Below, piece by piece: positions 1 to 10,600 of a stretch of DNA of 64,000 nt. The position numbers and the translations under genes are program-made. This DNA is from Symmetrospora coprosmae (taxonomy: Eukaryota; Basidiomycota; Cystobasidiomycetes; Symmetrosporaceae). Position 1 is the stretch's first letter. Each line of letters starts with the position of its first letter. The stretch is from positions 372,001 through 436,000 of the forward strand of contig VUYT01000014.1 of assembly GCA_008802785.1 (NCBI GenBank). Reading direction: 5' to 3'. The notes under the pieces were generated by a model. The model was not told where the DNA came from and did no database searches. It was given only the letters and a program-made list of their open reading frames with translations.

Positions 1-287
1 TCAGCGACCCATTAGAACATACCACTAGATGAGATGTATTAGATCGCTCTGTAGTAATTGAACGTAGTAATTGAACAATGCATAGATGAGCGACTCCACA
101 CTTTTGCATACGTGTCAACTTGCACCGCTGCACCGCTTGTCCCATGTGGTCCTTTGCCACCGCTCGTGCCTGAACAGGGGCGTCTGCACGTGCGTCCGGG
201 TCTCGGCGTCCTGCACAAAAGCCCCGAGGCGACGAGCTCAGGTCTGCCTTCCTCCTCTGCTCTACAGCCCTCCATTGCCCAATCTTC

Positions 288-1252
288 ATGCTCCCGCGCG
301 CCTCTTCCCCAGCCAGCGTCTTCCTTCTCCTCACGCTCTTCCTCGCCGTCCTCAGCCACACCCTCGCAATGGCACCCATCAAGATCAACGTGTCCGGGTC
401 GCACTCTGTGCGCGTCCCCGCCGAGCTGTGCGAGGTCAAGCTCACCGTGTCGAAGGAGGCCAGCACGCAGAAGGAGGCGTACGACGCCGTCGCTGCCACC
501 TCGAACGAGCTCGCAAGCTGGCTGCGTGACGTCGCGCCCAAAACACAGACCAAGACGGCCGGATTGGCAGTGCAGGCGTCCGACGCGGGCACGTCCGGTG
601 ACAGCTCGGACAACAACGCCAGTGGAGTCGTCGACTGGAGCATGCAGAGTCTCTCTACCAGCACGTACCGCCCTTATCCGAACAACTGGCAGGAGGGAGA
701 CAAGAAGCCCGAAAAGGTCTATCGCGTCTCCACTGGACTCAGGGTCAAGTTCGCCGACTTCAAGGCGCTCTCAACGTCCTGCTTGGACTGGTCTGTCAGT
801 GTACATCCTCGCTTGAAGCCTTTGGCCCGCCCCGTTAGCGAGCGAAGGCTGATCCGGGTCCGACATTCGCATGCTTGCAGAGAGTCGACCTCATCTCCAT
901 CGACAACCTGAGCTGGAAATTGACCAAAGCCACCGAGACATCCCTCCAGCGCGAAGTCCGCCAGGGAGCCTTGCGTGACGCGACGACGCGAGCTTCGGAC
1001 TACGCTTCAGTGTACCTGTCGGCCGAGGAGGGCGGCAGCGCCCTGTCGGCTCAGCGGCTGGTGCCCAAGGATATCACCGACAATGTTGGAGGCGGGAGTG
1101 TCATGTATGCTCCGATGGCTTCGTCGGCGACACGCGCATTCCGGATGGGTGGAGGCGGGGATGACAATGGCGAGACGCTCAGCTTCGAGCCGGAGGACGT
1201 CGAGGTCTCGGCCGAGGTCATGGTCGCGTTTGAGCTGGATCTCAGCGCGTAA
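288..1252 (+). CDS. SIMPL-domain (DUF541) protein
   Basis: Two exons, 288-794 and 881-1252, joined in phase 0 at a GTCAGT donor and a TTGCAG acceptor. A donor at 801 would also keep the frame and add two residues. The protein is 292 aa if it starts at 288, or 265 aa from the ATG at 369. The longer form adds a hydrophobic, signal-peptide-like N-terminus rich in Leu/Val/Phe that ends just before MAPIKINVSG. The conserved part begins INVSGSHSVRVPAELCEVKL, the opening strand of SIMPL proteins, and continues through LISIDNLSWKLT to the alanine-rich helix and the C-terminal strand. Family: SIMPL/DUF541, common in bacterial periplasm and found in fungi. Its biochemical role is not established. Which start is used decides between secreted and cytosolic, and the sequence alone does not settle it. 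Confidence 0.8.
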
Positions 1253-1739
1253 AGAGCAATAGACAAGTTGCGCATCTGTATATACAGATCATGATAAGGA
1301 GGAGCACGAGCACGATCTACATCGGTTCTTGAGGCGCTACCTGCGCGGTGACGGACGGTGAACAGGCGCGTTTAATGAAGGGGCGCGCAATGAGCCAGCG
1401 CGGGGCTCCCACTCACACGGATCAGCTTGATATTACTGGTAAACTGCTTAAAGATTCGAGTTGCTCGCGAAGGCAGCCCTAGCCACCGCCCATACATGCT
1501 TATCGGCTGGTGACGCGGGCCAGATCACTGTCGTGGTAAGCCCTGGGAGCAGGCCTGGCGAGTCACAGATGAGAGCAAGCGGGCATCAGCTCAATCAGCC
1601 CGTCAAATTGGCCGCGTCGCTGCTGCATGCGCGACCTGGAGAGTCGAGCGGGGCAATGTGGCGGATAGGGCGTCGCACACGTCCGGAGGCCAGCCAGGAC
1701 CCAGCAGCAAGCAGCGTGGCAGCACAGAAGAGAGCACTC
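1253..1739. other. Intergenic / 3' flank, no gene recognised
   Basis: Lies between the stop of the SIMPL gene and the last certain codon of the small minus-strand Cys/His gene. If that gene is spliced past 1741, its last exon would lie here; several acceptor candidates exist between about 1500 and 1640. No RNA gene or repeat was recognised. Confidence 0.4.
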
Positions 1740-2060
1740 ACTTGTGCACAAAGCAGTACGGATTGGTCTCCTGCCTCATGCGAGCGCAGCCCGCAGAGAC
1801 GCATTCGTGGTCCTCGCAGAGCAGGCTTCCCTGCGAGGCGGCAGCTCGCCCGCAGAGCTTAGAGGCGCCTGTCGACGCGTCGACCTTGCGGGCATGGCAG
1901 GTGTGGTCGCGGCCTGTTTAGCGTGTTGTCGAGAGGTACAGAGCAGTATAAACGGGGTCCGAGGGATCAGCGAGGTGGCTCACCAGACTCAGACGGCGAG
2001 GCCACGTCCCCGCAAGGAATGGGCGGAAGATCCCTCACCTGGCGAGCCTGGCGATGACAT
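1738..2060 (-). CDS. Small Cys/His-rich protein (putative zinc binder)
   Basis: A gene too small to show as an open frame. Exon 1 (2060-2039) encodes MSSPGSP plus one base. An intron (2038-1914, GTGAGG...AACAG) leads in phase to exon 2 (1913 down). Exon 2 carries a regular Cys/His pattern: C-x14-C-x10-C-x2-H-x-C-x4-C, then PYC-x2-H. The signature pieces read LCEDHECVSAGC and NPYCFVHK. The frame ends at a TGA at 1740-1738, giving about 65 aa. The codon before it overlaps a perfect GTGAGT donor (AA|GTGAGT at 1741/1740), so the message may be spliced on to a further exon. The repeated C-x2-H-x-C spacing is typical of metal-binding knuckles in fungal proteins. No function is assigned. The main support is the Cys/His periodicity together with phase-consistent splice sites. 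Confidence 0.5.
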
Positions 2061-2363
2061 TGCTTGCTATAGCTTGTGTGCGATGGATGTACGCTGCTGT
2101 AATATGCGAGGCTTGCCGTGCAGACGTTCTCAGGAGGCCAGGAGGAGGAAAGGGATCCAAAGGGAGATAGCTAGCCTCACTACTCTCTAAGATTAGCGTC
2201 ATCAGGGAGGTGGCGAACCACGAGGTCACAGAGCCCCGCACTTCTGCACTGAACGCAGACGAGCGATTGCAAAGGAGCACAACTACGCTTGTACTCGCGC
2301 TTGTATGTTCTATATCTGGCTGCCATCTATACGAGACAACAACTATACTGCTCGCGCAACTGC
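2061..2363. other. Upstream flank of the Cys/His gene, 3' flank of CLASP
   Basis: About 300 nt between the start of the small minus-strand gene and the stop codon of the CLASP gene. It must hold the small gene's promoter and the CLASP 3' UTR. No coding signal, repeat or RNA gene was seen. Confidence 0.5.
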
Positions 2364-5300
2364 TCACAGCGTCCGTGGCCCAGCAGTGTCACTATCTGCA
2401 GTCGAGGTCCTCCGCAAGCTGTCCGAGGCCGGTGTCTGCGCAGGGACCGCCCTACGCAGCGTCCGTGGTGCGCTCTTCAGTGACATCGTGAGGATGTCGT
2501 CTTCCAGGCCTGAAATCGTAGTCGTGTCGCCCTCGTCGCCGTCGCTGAAAGGGCCATCTCCCTGCAAGCTCGTCAGCATGCGCGGCCGCATTGGCGTGCT
2601 GTCTACCTCCTCGTCCAGGCCGTCCTTCTCCTCATCGTCGTCTCTGTGTAAACCAGCAAGCTGGATCCGGGACTCCTCGAACCGGCTGGCGAGTTCTTCC
2701 AAGCTGTCATCTGACAGCTCCCGCGAGATGAGCAGGGCCACATCGTCCTCTTCCTCTCCCTCCTCTTGCGCTCCGTCACGCTGCGCGACGTCCACGTCGG
2801 CACCGCCGGCCATGATGAAAGTCTCGTCGTCCGCTCCTCCCGCATGGCTAGGCTCCTGCTCGAGCAGAAGGGCACCATCCAGTTCGCCGGGATGCTTCGA
2901 GGGGCTGAAGAGGATGGAAGAAGTTGCCAAGGGCGGACTGGCCGAGTTGCCCTGCTTGGGTTTGACAGGGGAGGGCGATACCGGAACTTGGTCATTGGCG
3001 AATATGCTCGCTGGGCGTGGCGTCGGTGCGGACGAGTCGATGTCTGACAGCAGAGCCTGCCGCGACGGGCTAAAAGCTGGAGTGGTACTGCTCACAGCTC
3101 CCGCGTCCGCCGAGGTAGCTTCGAGTGGGACATGCGCTGCCGTATCGGCGCTTTCCAGGGGTATCGACGCATCGACGTAGGCCAGCAAGATGTTCTGACT
3201 CTCGCCACTCATCGTGCTGTCGGTCGTGACAGCCTCATCGGCAGGGCTCTGAGGCCGAATGGATGAAGACGTTGGTGGTGCATCACCGGCATCATGTGGT
3301 GTGGCAAGCTCTGCTCCTCTGACTCCCTGTCCCAGCAAGCCATGCTCAGGACTGACATCGTCCTCCTGACTCGCATCGCCATCAGATCGGATGACGAAAG
3401 TCTGCTCAGCAGCCGGTTCCTCCTCCTCGTCCGGAGTCGCGGCGAGCCCTGCGTCGGCGGGTTGCACACTGGGTTCACCTTGAGCGGCCGACTCCAGGCT
3501 GTTCTCAGACTGTGGCTCGACGACGGACGGCTGGTGCACTTCTGTCCCTTCGACCGATGGAGCGGCGATGTCTCCGGGCTGGGCTCGCTCGCTCTGACTG
3601 GCCGTGTCCATTGTGAGCTGGTCGCTGACTGGAGCTGCTGCCTCCGCAGCTCGTACGTCAGATACGGTGTCAGGCGCGCCCGCTACTTCTGCCGACGCTG
3701 TTTCGGCGATGTTGGCGGGCGGTGTGCCGGGCGGATGGTCTATTGCTGCCAGAGACTCGGTCGGGTTTGCCGTGTGAATCTCCGAGATGTCATCAACAGC
3801 CAGCTCTGCGGGCGGGCCATCGTGTGCCACAGGCTCGGCTGCATCAGGGATCTCTATAATCCCCTCCGAAGACCTTGCCGAGTTGGCTACTGCAGAGGCG
3901 GGGTCTGCCTTCCACTGTGTCGCATCATTCGCGAAAGTTGTTGGCTGTGTCGCACCAGGCTCCTTAGCCGGTCCTACATCCGAAACCAGTGCCGAGTCAA
4001 GACTTGCGGATATAGGACCAGTCAACTCCGAGCCGCTTGCTACGGGCACGATCTCGTTTCCGTGACCGGAGGGTACCTGCTCAGCGCGAGAGACACCGGG
4101 TACAGCAGGCCGCTTGAAAGTCTCTGCCTGGTGCCTCGCACCAGCTGTGAACGGCAGGGAAGCAGCCGCAGCCGCAGCTGCCTTCTTCTGTCGAGCCGCC
4201 GCCGCGGTCGTCGCAACGCTCGATGCCTTTGTCTCGGCCGATACCGCTCTAGCCCGCGCGGCAGAAGCAGCCGTTGGCGCAGAGAGGCGCGAGAAGGTGC
4301 TGCCGCCCGCTGCGACGGACGATGAGACCGTGCGCGGCTTGCTAGGCGGGGCGGAGGTGGGCTTGAATGGCGGTGGGCGGGACCTGACCAGGGGTGCTGG
4401 GCGTTTTGGGGCTGCGGCAGCCGGTGCACCTGCTGCTGATGACGTGGTAGCTTTTGCAGATGTATTAGACGTCGAGGATGTGCTGCGTTGGTGTACTGCT
4501 GGAGCTGCAGGGCGCACAGCGGAAGACGCCGAGGTGGACGACGACAGCGCCTGACGCTTGTTCGGGGGAGGCGCGCGGCTACTTGTAGTTTGTGGTACGT
4601 AAGGCTTGCGCAGCGGCTGAGCGAGAGCTTGTGGCGGCTGCCGACTACTGACGCTTGCGGCCGGACGGACCTCGTTAGTACGAGGCGGCGCCTGTCCCGT
4701 TGCCGTACTAGCCTGTTTCTGACTACTCAGCGTAGCTGAGGCGTTCACGAGCGTAGCTGAGGCGTTCACGTGGCCAAATGCGGATGCAGATGGCACTCGT
4801 CTGACTGGTGCCGTGCCATGAGACTGCAGCGGAGGCATCCCTGCGCCCATCGCGGGTCGCGCGGGTCGGAATGCAGGTTTGCTGAGTGATGGCGGGCTCA
4901 GGCTCGCGGCCAACGCGGCGAAATCCACCGTAGGCGTTGGCAGACCTTGCAGGGCGAAACCTGCGGACGTCGGTATCGTCGCTGAATTGGACAAGGACGG
5001 CGATGCTCGCGCGACCTGATCTGTTGACGCGGCAGCTTCCTTGAGCGCTTCCTGGGGCTCTGTCTGCGTGGCACTTGTTCCTGGCACGCACTCTTGCGCA
5101 AGCTGCGAGACTGGCGGCAGGCTGTCCGGACCAAACGCAACGTGTGTCTGCGGGTCGTCCAGTGGCGAGAGTACGGGAGCAGCGGTGCCGCCGCCGGTAT
5201 ATGCATGTTCCGGAGCAGCGCGCTCCAGCATATCTGGCGATTGTACACGTGAGGGAACCTGTGCGTAGCTAGCCACGCTAGCTGTGCTCAAGACACTCGC

Positions 5301-7509
5301 TGACCGCTTGAGCGGGTTGATATCGTCGCTCGTCGGCGCCTCTGCAACGGAGGAAGCCATCTCAGTCGGTCCCACCGCCTGCACAGCGCTCGCCGGCTGT
5401 GGCGGCTCCGCTTCGCTCGGTTCCGGCAGCGGACTGGGCAGAGGCGCCCTCCCCGCTCTCGCCAGAATCGGTCCGCCCGCCCGTTCCTTCCCTCCGTGAT
5501 GTCCTGGGCCGTGCCGCTTGGCGAGAGGGCCCGAGTACTGGCGGACTGGCTCGGGTGCGGATGGTAGAGCGTGCACGCCGGACCGGGACGGCGCAGACAT
5601 CTGCTCTCTGCTTGGCGGGCGGGATATGGTGGGACGCAATGGCTGCACGCTTGACGGTTGCGACTCTTGCGCATTTATGGCAGGTTGCGCGGTACTACTG
5701 GGAGCAGGCGCTTCCTTGGTAGGCACGATTGTGCTGGTCAGGATGGAAGAGGCCGAGACATGTCGCGTGTGCGGCGGGAACCCTGATCCTGGCCGGAAGA
5801 GGACCTGCGATTGCGACAGCGTCTGCGTCATGCTAGGGCGCTGCGTCTGCGACTCTCCTGACTGCTCGTGTAGCCCAGCAGCCACCTCGAGGGCATACCG
5901 CTGGCTTTGGTGAATGCTCTGAGATGAGCTCAAGCTTCGAGACAGCGCCGGCGCTGGCACTCCCTGGCGACTGGGTGGTCGCCGGACCTCGTGGTGAGGC
6001 ATTGAAGCATGTATCTGTTGTTGTTGTACAGCACTCGCCTGATGCGGGGCCCGGTAATAGGCTGGCCCTTGCGCAAATGCCGTACCCGCAGAGGCGCCTA
6101 CACTTCTGCTGAAAGCGGCTGACGGGGCAGCGGGAGCCGTCGGTGCTTCACCCCGAGATGCTGGTCTAGAGAAGCCGCTTGGATTGGCTCGTAGCGGAGG
6201 GGCAGCCTGAGCCGGAGGCGGGCCCCGGGTCGCTAATGCTTGCTGAGCCTGCCGTGAAACATGTTGTACTTGGGCCTCTTGTTTTGCCGTGTGGGCAGCA
6301 GGTGGAGGAGCGCGGTGGCCACTTTGGCTCGCGGTGAGCGAAAATGCTGGTATTGGTTGGCCCGGCGGCGGAAGGTCGAGATACTTTCGTATGGTTGGCG
6401 TGAGCGGAGCGGCGAAGCTAGCGTAAAAGAGCGGTCAGCTCGAGGCAGCACAAGCCCTCGAATGGAATCAAGGGGAACGACTCATCAAGGGGAACGACTC
6501 ACCTGGGAACCCTCTCCTCAAACTCCCTCCGATAGACTCCCCAAGCCTTCTTTGCGAGCTTTCTGACCTCAATGTCCCTGTCCCTCGCTGCAATCTTGAT
6601 GCACTTTTCCACATCATCGAGGTATCTCCTCCGCAGGACCTCCTTGTCGACGAGAGTACCGCTCTCGAGCTCGAATCCCTCTTCTGCACCAAGCGCGCAG
6701 AGGAGTCCCTGCATGCAGCCTTTCCGGTGCGAGTTGGCCTTTTCGTCCATGCCCTCGCGGAGGTAAGGGACGACCGTCGCAGAGCGGGTATTGCGGACGA
6801 TGGCGAGAAGACATGCTGTTGCGCGCGAGACGTAGAGCTTGTTGGTGCGCGATAGCAAGCGGAGAATGTGCGGGAGGTAGAGCTGGAGGAGCGAGGCGAA
6901 CGAGGGGCCCAGTCGCGTCGCTGCCGAGACGAGGAGGAGTGCAGAAGCCGAGAGCTGGGTGCGTTCGGTTGCGAGCTACACAGGAGGGAGCGCGTCAGCA
7001 AAGGGTCGACCCGCCTGAATGCTATCACAGCAGCTGCCGTGCCGTTCCACGATCCGCAGGTTGTGGCGGAACAGTCAGTCGCGTCCACCAGCTTGGACGA
7101 ACTCACGCATCCGATGATGGTGTGAGCGAGCTCCCTGTCCTTGAAGCCTGCAATATATTCAGCCTCGTATCTGCATCCTCCACCCCGTGTGACTGCAGTG
7201 TATCGCTTGACGGCCTGCGCGTGTGCTGCTTCCATCAGCGAGGCCCAGTCTACCGTCATGGATGCCAGCACGCCGACACCTCACCCTGTCTATACCCTCC
7301 CACGTATGCTCCGTCTCTTTGACGCTCAGCGCAGCTCTGAACGACTTCAGCTCCTCCTGCAGCTCCTGCACGCTCGATATCTGCATGCAGTGGAACGTCA
7401 ATACATCAGCACGCGTCGAGCTGTGCATCCTGCAACCGCGACCCACTCGGATCTTGTCCTTGTCCGCATTGGCAGCGCCATTCTTGCCATTGAGACGAGG
7501 TGGTGCCAT
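2364..7509 (-). CDS. CLASP/Stu1-family microtubule-stabilising protein
   Basis: Five exons: 7509-7447, 7380-7285, 7214-7107, 6975-6503 and 6417-2364. All junctions are in phase, giving 1,597 aa. Residues about 25-240 form a CLASP N-terminal TOG/HEAT domain: ELQEELKSFRAALSVKETE, then LATERTQLSASALLL, then LLSRTNKLYVSRATACLLAI and VPYLREGMDEK. The remaining ~1,350 residues are Ser/Pro/Ala-rich and probably disordered, with basic S-P patches and a strongly acidic stretch near the C-terminus. CLASPs bind the microtubule lattice and plus ends, promote rescue, and are needed for the spindle. Here only one TOG is visible and no conserved C-terminal kinetochore-binding domain was recognised. An upstream TOG was sought and not found. 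A 21-bp in-frame duplication near 4731-4772 repeats NASATL. The 5' side faces a divergent zinc-finger gene. Confidence 0.88.
4731..4772. repeat. 21-bp in-frame tandem duplication in CLASP
   Basis: Two adjacent copies of a 21-bp unit (cgtagctgaggcgttcacga plus g; the last bases of the second copy differ). On the minus strand this encodes NASATLV followed by NASATLS inside the disordered tail. It is probably a recent slippage event in low-complexity coding sequence. Confidence 0.75.
6469..6502. repeat. 17-bp tandem duplication at a CLASP splice donor
   Basis: The unit atcaaggggaacgactc occurs twice in a row. Read on the gene strand, the first copy carries the intron's GTGAGT donor (6502 down). 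The second begins ATGAGT and so does not recreate a GT donor. Splicing at 6502 keeps the reading frame. Confidence 0.75.
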
Positions 7510-8310
7510 CGAGTATCGGTCCTCAGTCTGCAAAGGCACCGAGACTGCTCATCTGATCGTTGGTCGTCTTCTCCCTTTGGCGCGTCACAAGGGCAAGCTG
7601 TCGACGCGGTCCACTTCACGGGGATCCTCTAGCCGCAAGCACTCGCGCCTCGGACGGCTACAGATGCTCACAGCTCGACATACACTGCAAGATTCTTGAT
7701 ATGCTAGCAAATGATCGCTACTCCCTTGCGCTGCCATCGTCTCAAGACACACGCCTTCGCTGAACCCCGCTCACAGACAGTCTCGCCGCTGGAGTGCAAG
7801 GTGTCGACACGCTGCCGAGATGCCGCCATCAGCTCATGCATACTCATCCGGGAGCACTGACGTCTCCATCTCGACCTTTGCGTATGCCTAACCCCTTCGC
7901 CCGCTTCTTCCCCTGCCAGCAGCCACGGGACCGCTTGCGATGGGCCAGCGCGCTCACCAAGCGTCTGCGCAGTGCATTCTACGTCGGACAACCGCTTGTC
8001 GGACACATGACCAGAGGCTCCTGCTTCAAGACTGCCAAGACCCGAAACAGGACAGGGACAGTTGCTCGATTGAAGGGGTCCACGAAGGTGTGGGAAAGCG
8101 GCACCACAGCTCGATGAGGCACTGCACTCTTCTGAAGCTCCTCCGCGTAAGCACAGCCAGCACAGTCCCGTTTGTTCAGCAACAGCCCGCCTTGTCGTAC
8201 CATGCCGAGCTATAAAGCGGCGCCAGCACAACGCTCCCTTGCTCTCCTCTGTTCACACTATCATCGACTATCCCGCGATCCATCTCAGCAGCATCGATAA
8301 CATCAATCAC
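7510..8310. promoter_or_regulatory. Divergent intergenic region, CLASP / zinc-finger gene
   Basis: About 800 nt separating the two divergently transcribed start codons. A TATA-like element (TATAAAG at 8211) lies 100 nt before the plus-strand ATG and is followed by a pyrimidine-rich leader. Upstream exons that might extend CLASP at its N-terminus were looked for on the minus strand without success. No RNA gene was recognised. Confidence 0.5.
8211..8217 (+). promoter_or_regulatory. TATA-like box of the zinc-finger gene
   Basis: TATAAAG sits 100 nt before the proposed ATG at 8311. A CT-rich stretch containing TCATC-type initiator sequence follows. Position and composition fit a fungal core promoter; transcription start data are lacking. 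Confidence 0.4.
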
Positions 8311-10474
8311 TATGCCTCTACCGGACTATAAGGTTGGTCTGGTAGCGCTGGTAGACGCAGCGCATTAGTCGTCTGATCTGACGCGCCATCCGCCTCTCGC
8401 GACTCATAGTGTGACAACTGGTAAGACCTACTTGCGCTTTCGAGCACTCAACCACAATCGTGGTCAAGACCGACTAAGGGTATTCGTGTGCGACCCAACA
8501 GCGACCGCTGCATCTCATTTCGTAACAAAACAGTCAGGGCCCGTCGGTGGTCTTTTGCGCCCAGAGATGAAGTGGAGGTATGGTTTCGTCACTGACGCAT
8601 GCGAGCATTATCTCCGTCTCTAGAGCACATAAATGACGATCAGCAGCTCCTCGCCCTCATCAAGTTCTACGGTACCCGCCCCGAGGGAGACGCACGACTA
8701 GTACACGTAGAAGGGCGCTGCCCAGATGGGAAATGTCCGGTAAAATTGAAGGACTACGAGGCGGGAAAGGATGGACCCGCAAGAAGTGAGCGAGCATATC
8801 ACCGTGACTTGCCTCGCCGCCGCTAACCGCCTGATAGGTGGTCTAATGAGTCATTTGCAGAGTAAGATGCACTCCGAAGATATTCCCGGACGCACCATGG
8901 CGTCGTTATTCGACAGTCCTACGGCCGCAATTCTTGACGTCGACCCGAGGAGCTCCTCCGCCCAAAGAGAAACGCAAGGACCCTCTTATGTGAGTTTCCT
9001 CCGCACCATCTTGTGAAAGCCGCGACATTGCTGATTAGGATGCCTGGTGCAAAGTGCGAACATTGGTGAGTGTTTGAAGCTCCTCTCGCAGAATACTCAA
9101 CTCTGATAGCAACTATAGTGAGCGGGACCTGCCAACGCATACTACGGACGAGATTCGAAGTAAGTCGAGCGTAACTGGAATAGCATAGTAGAAATGCTAC
9201 GGCCGTGGCGTTCTGACAGATCCGAATACGCGTCTCTATGCTCACAGAACATAAGGTGGGATGCTGCAAGATCAAGCGGATAGGAAAAGCTCAAAGAGGC
9301 AGCGGGTACGACCTAGCCAGCGGTCAATGTGTGCTCGCGACGTGTGGCTTCTCCAGCCACGGGCCAACAGCGGGAGTCAGAAGGAGTGAGTTCTGGACGT
9401 CAGGCCTTGCCTACAGCAGCACCCGTTCAACCTGATGCTACCTTTCCTGAACCTTCAGGTGGTCTGCTAAATCATCTTCGCGGGGCTGAGCACGCGCAGG
9501 TAAGCCTACCAGGCAACCTACTCGAAGGGGCTGCCACAGTTCAGCAGTATTTCATCGGCGATTCCGCATCTACGACTGGTAGACAACCGTTAAAGTCGAA
9601 ATCGCCTAGTCAGCCGCCCTCAAGGTCATCCACGAGGTCGCCGGCGCACTCGAGATCGACACCCTCTGGGCCCAAAGCACATCACACCCAAGCCTCATAT
9701 CCGGGTTCTGCAAGTATGGGGGACAGGGCAAGGAGCACGGAGCCAGTGGGCTCCTTCACTGTCGCCGGGCCGTCAACCCTACTGCAACGCGCCAGAAGCA
9801 GGAATGAGCGGTCGCAGAGCCGCGAATCAACCAGCCCTTCCCCACGCCGAGAAAGCAGTTCCGGGCGCGCGTTGCAGCCTGCGCCCGGCCAACCTGCGCA
9901 AATTGCCGTCAGGACGCGTAATTCCTCATTCGCATCGGACGGCCGGTCGTCTTCGGCTCACTCGCAATACGATGCAAACCGGGGGTCGTCATTGATTGCT
10001 CCACAAGGCTCTGAGCATGCCGCAATCCTCGGAGCTGGCGACAAGGGCAAGGCGCCAGCCATTCGCAGTGATGCTGAACGTGCATATCCTCGGCAACACG
10101 GCCCCACTAGGCGCGAGCTCGCGCCGCAGAGCCCAGCCACAACTGAGAACGCCGTCACAACTTCGCTCGCAGTTCCAGGGAAACGAGCGCGTAGCAAAGA
10201 TCCCTCTCCACCAGGCACGAGACAGCGGCCGCGACTCGGACCCCTGTCGTCGACTGGAGAGCGGGGGAACCCCATCGTTAACGTGCACCGCGGGCTTCCT
10301 GTCTATAAGTCCCCGCCAAGTGTAAAGCCGGAGAGCGTCGTCAGGGTGCGGGCCCCTCTTCCGAGCGAGGTCGCCGCTCGAAGGCGAGCAGCTGCTCGTG
10401 ACCTGACTGAAACTACCCGGTCGCCAAGTGCAGAAACCAAATCCAAGTCCCCGTCACCCAACCGGCGAAGGTGA
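8311..10474 (+). CDS. Zinc-finger and Ser/Arg-Pro-rich protein, unknown function
   Basis: Ten exons all join in phase: 8311-8331, 8410-8420, 8502-8577, 8626-8785, 8838-8861, 8917-8989, 9039-9065, 9119-9159, 9248-9385 and 9459-10474. They encode 528 aa. The N-terminal ~190 residues hold Cys clusters: YKCDNCDRC near the start, CPDGKC about residue 80, and a C2HC-type finger (KCEHC, then 13 residues, H, 4 residues, C) built from three exons. The C-terminal ~340 residues are rich in S/R/P/Q, with many SP and RS pairs, and end PSPNRRR. The 24-nt exon at 8838 could be skipped without changing frame, and reading through 8862 would instead give an H-x5-H. A GTAAGC within 9459-10474 may mark another intron. 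I do not recognise the family. A nucleic-acid-binding nuclear protein is inference from fingers plus an SR-like tail. Confidence 0.6.
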
Positions 10475-10600
10475 GGCAAGACATCACGCATACCCTAGCC
10501 TATCGGCTTCACATTTCGCTTCGATGTATGTACGTATGCACAGGATAGCTCTATACAACAACAACAATCATGAGATTGCCCATTGGTGCCCTTTCCTGCA

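Noticed and set aside
1253-1739. Open frames of 62-133 codons on both strands
   Set aside because: No domain, poor composition, and they overlap the flank of the better supported Cys/His gene.
3294-4325. 343-codon plus-strand open frame
   Set aside because: Lies wholly antisense to the CLASP tail; it is biased composition on the opposite strand, without motifs or splice support.
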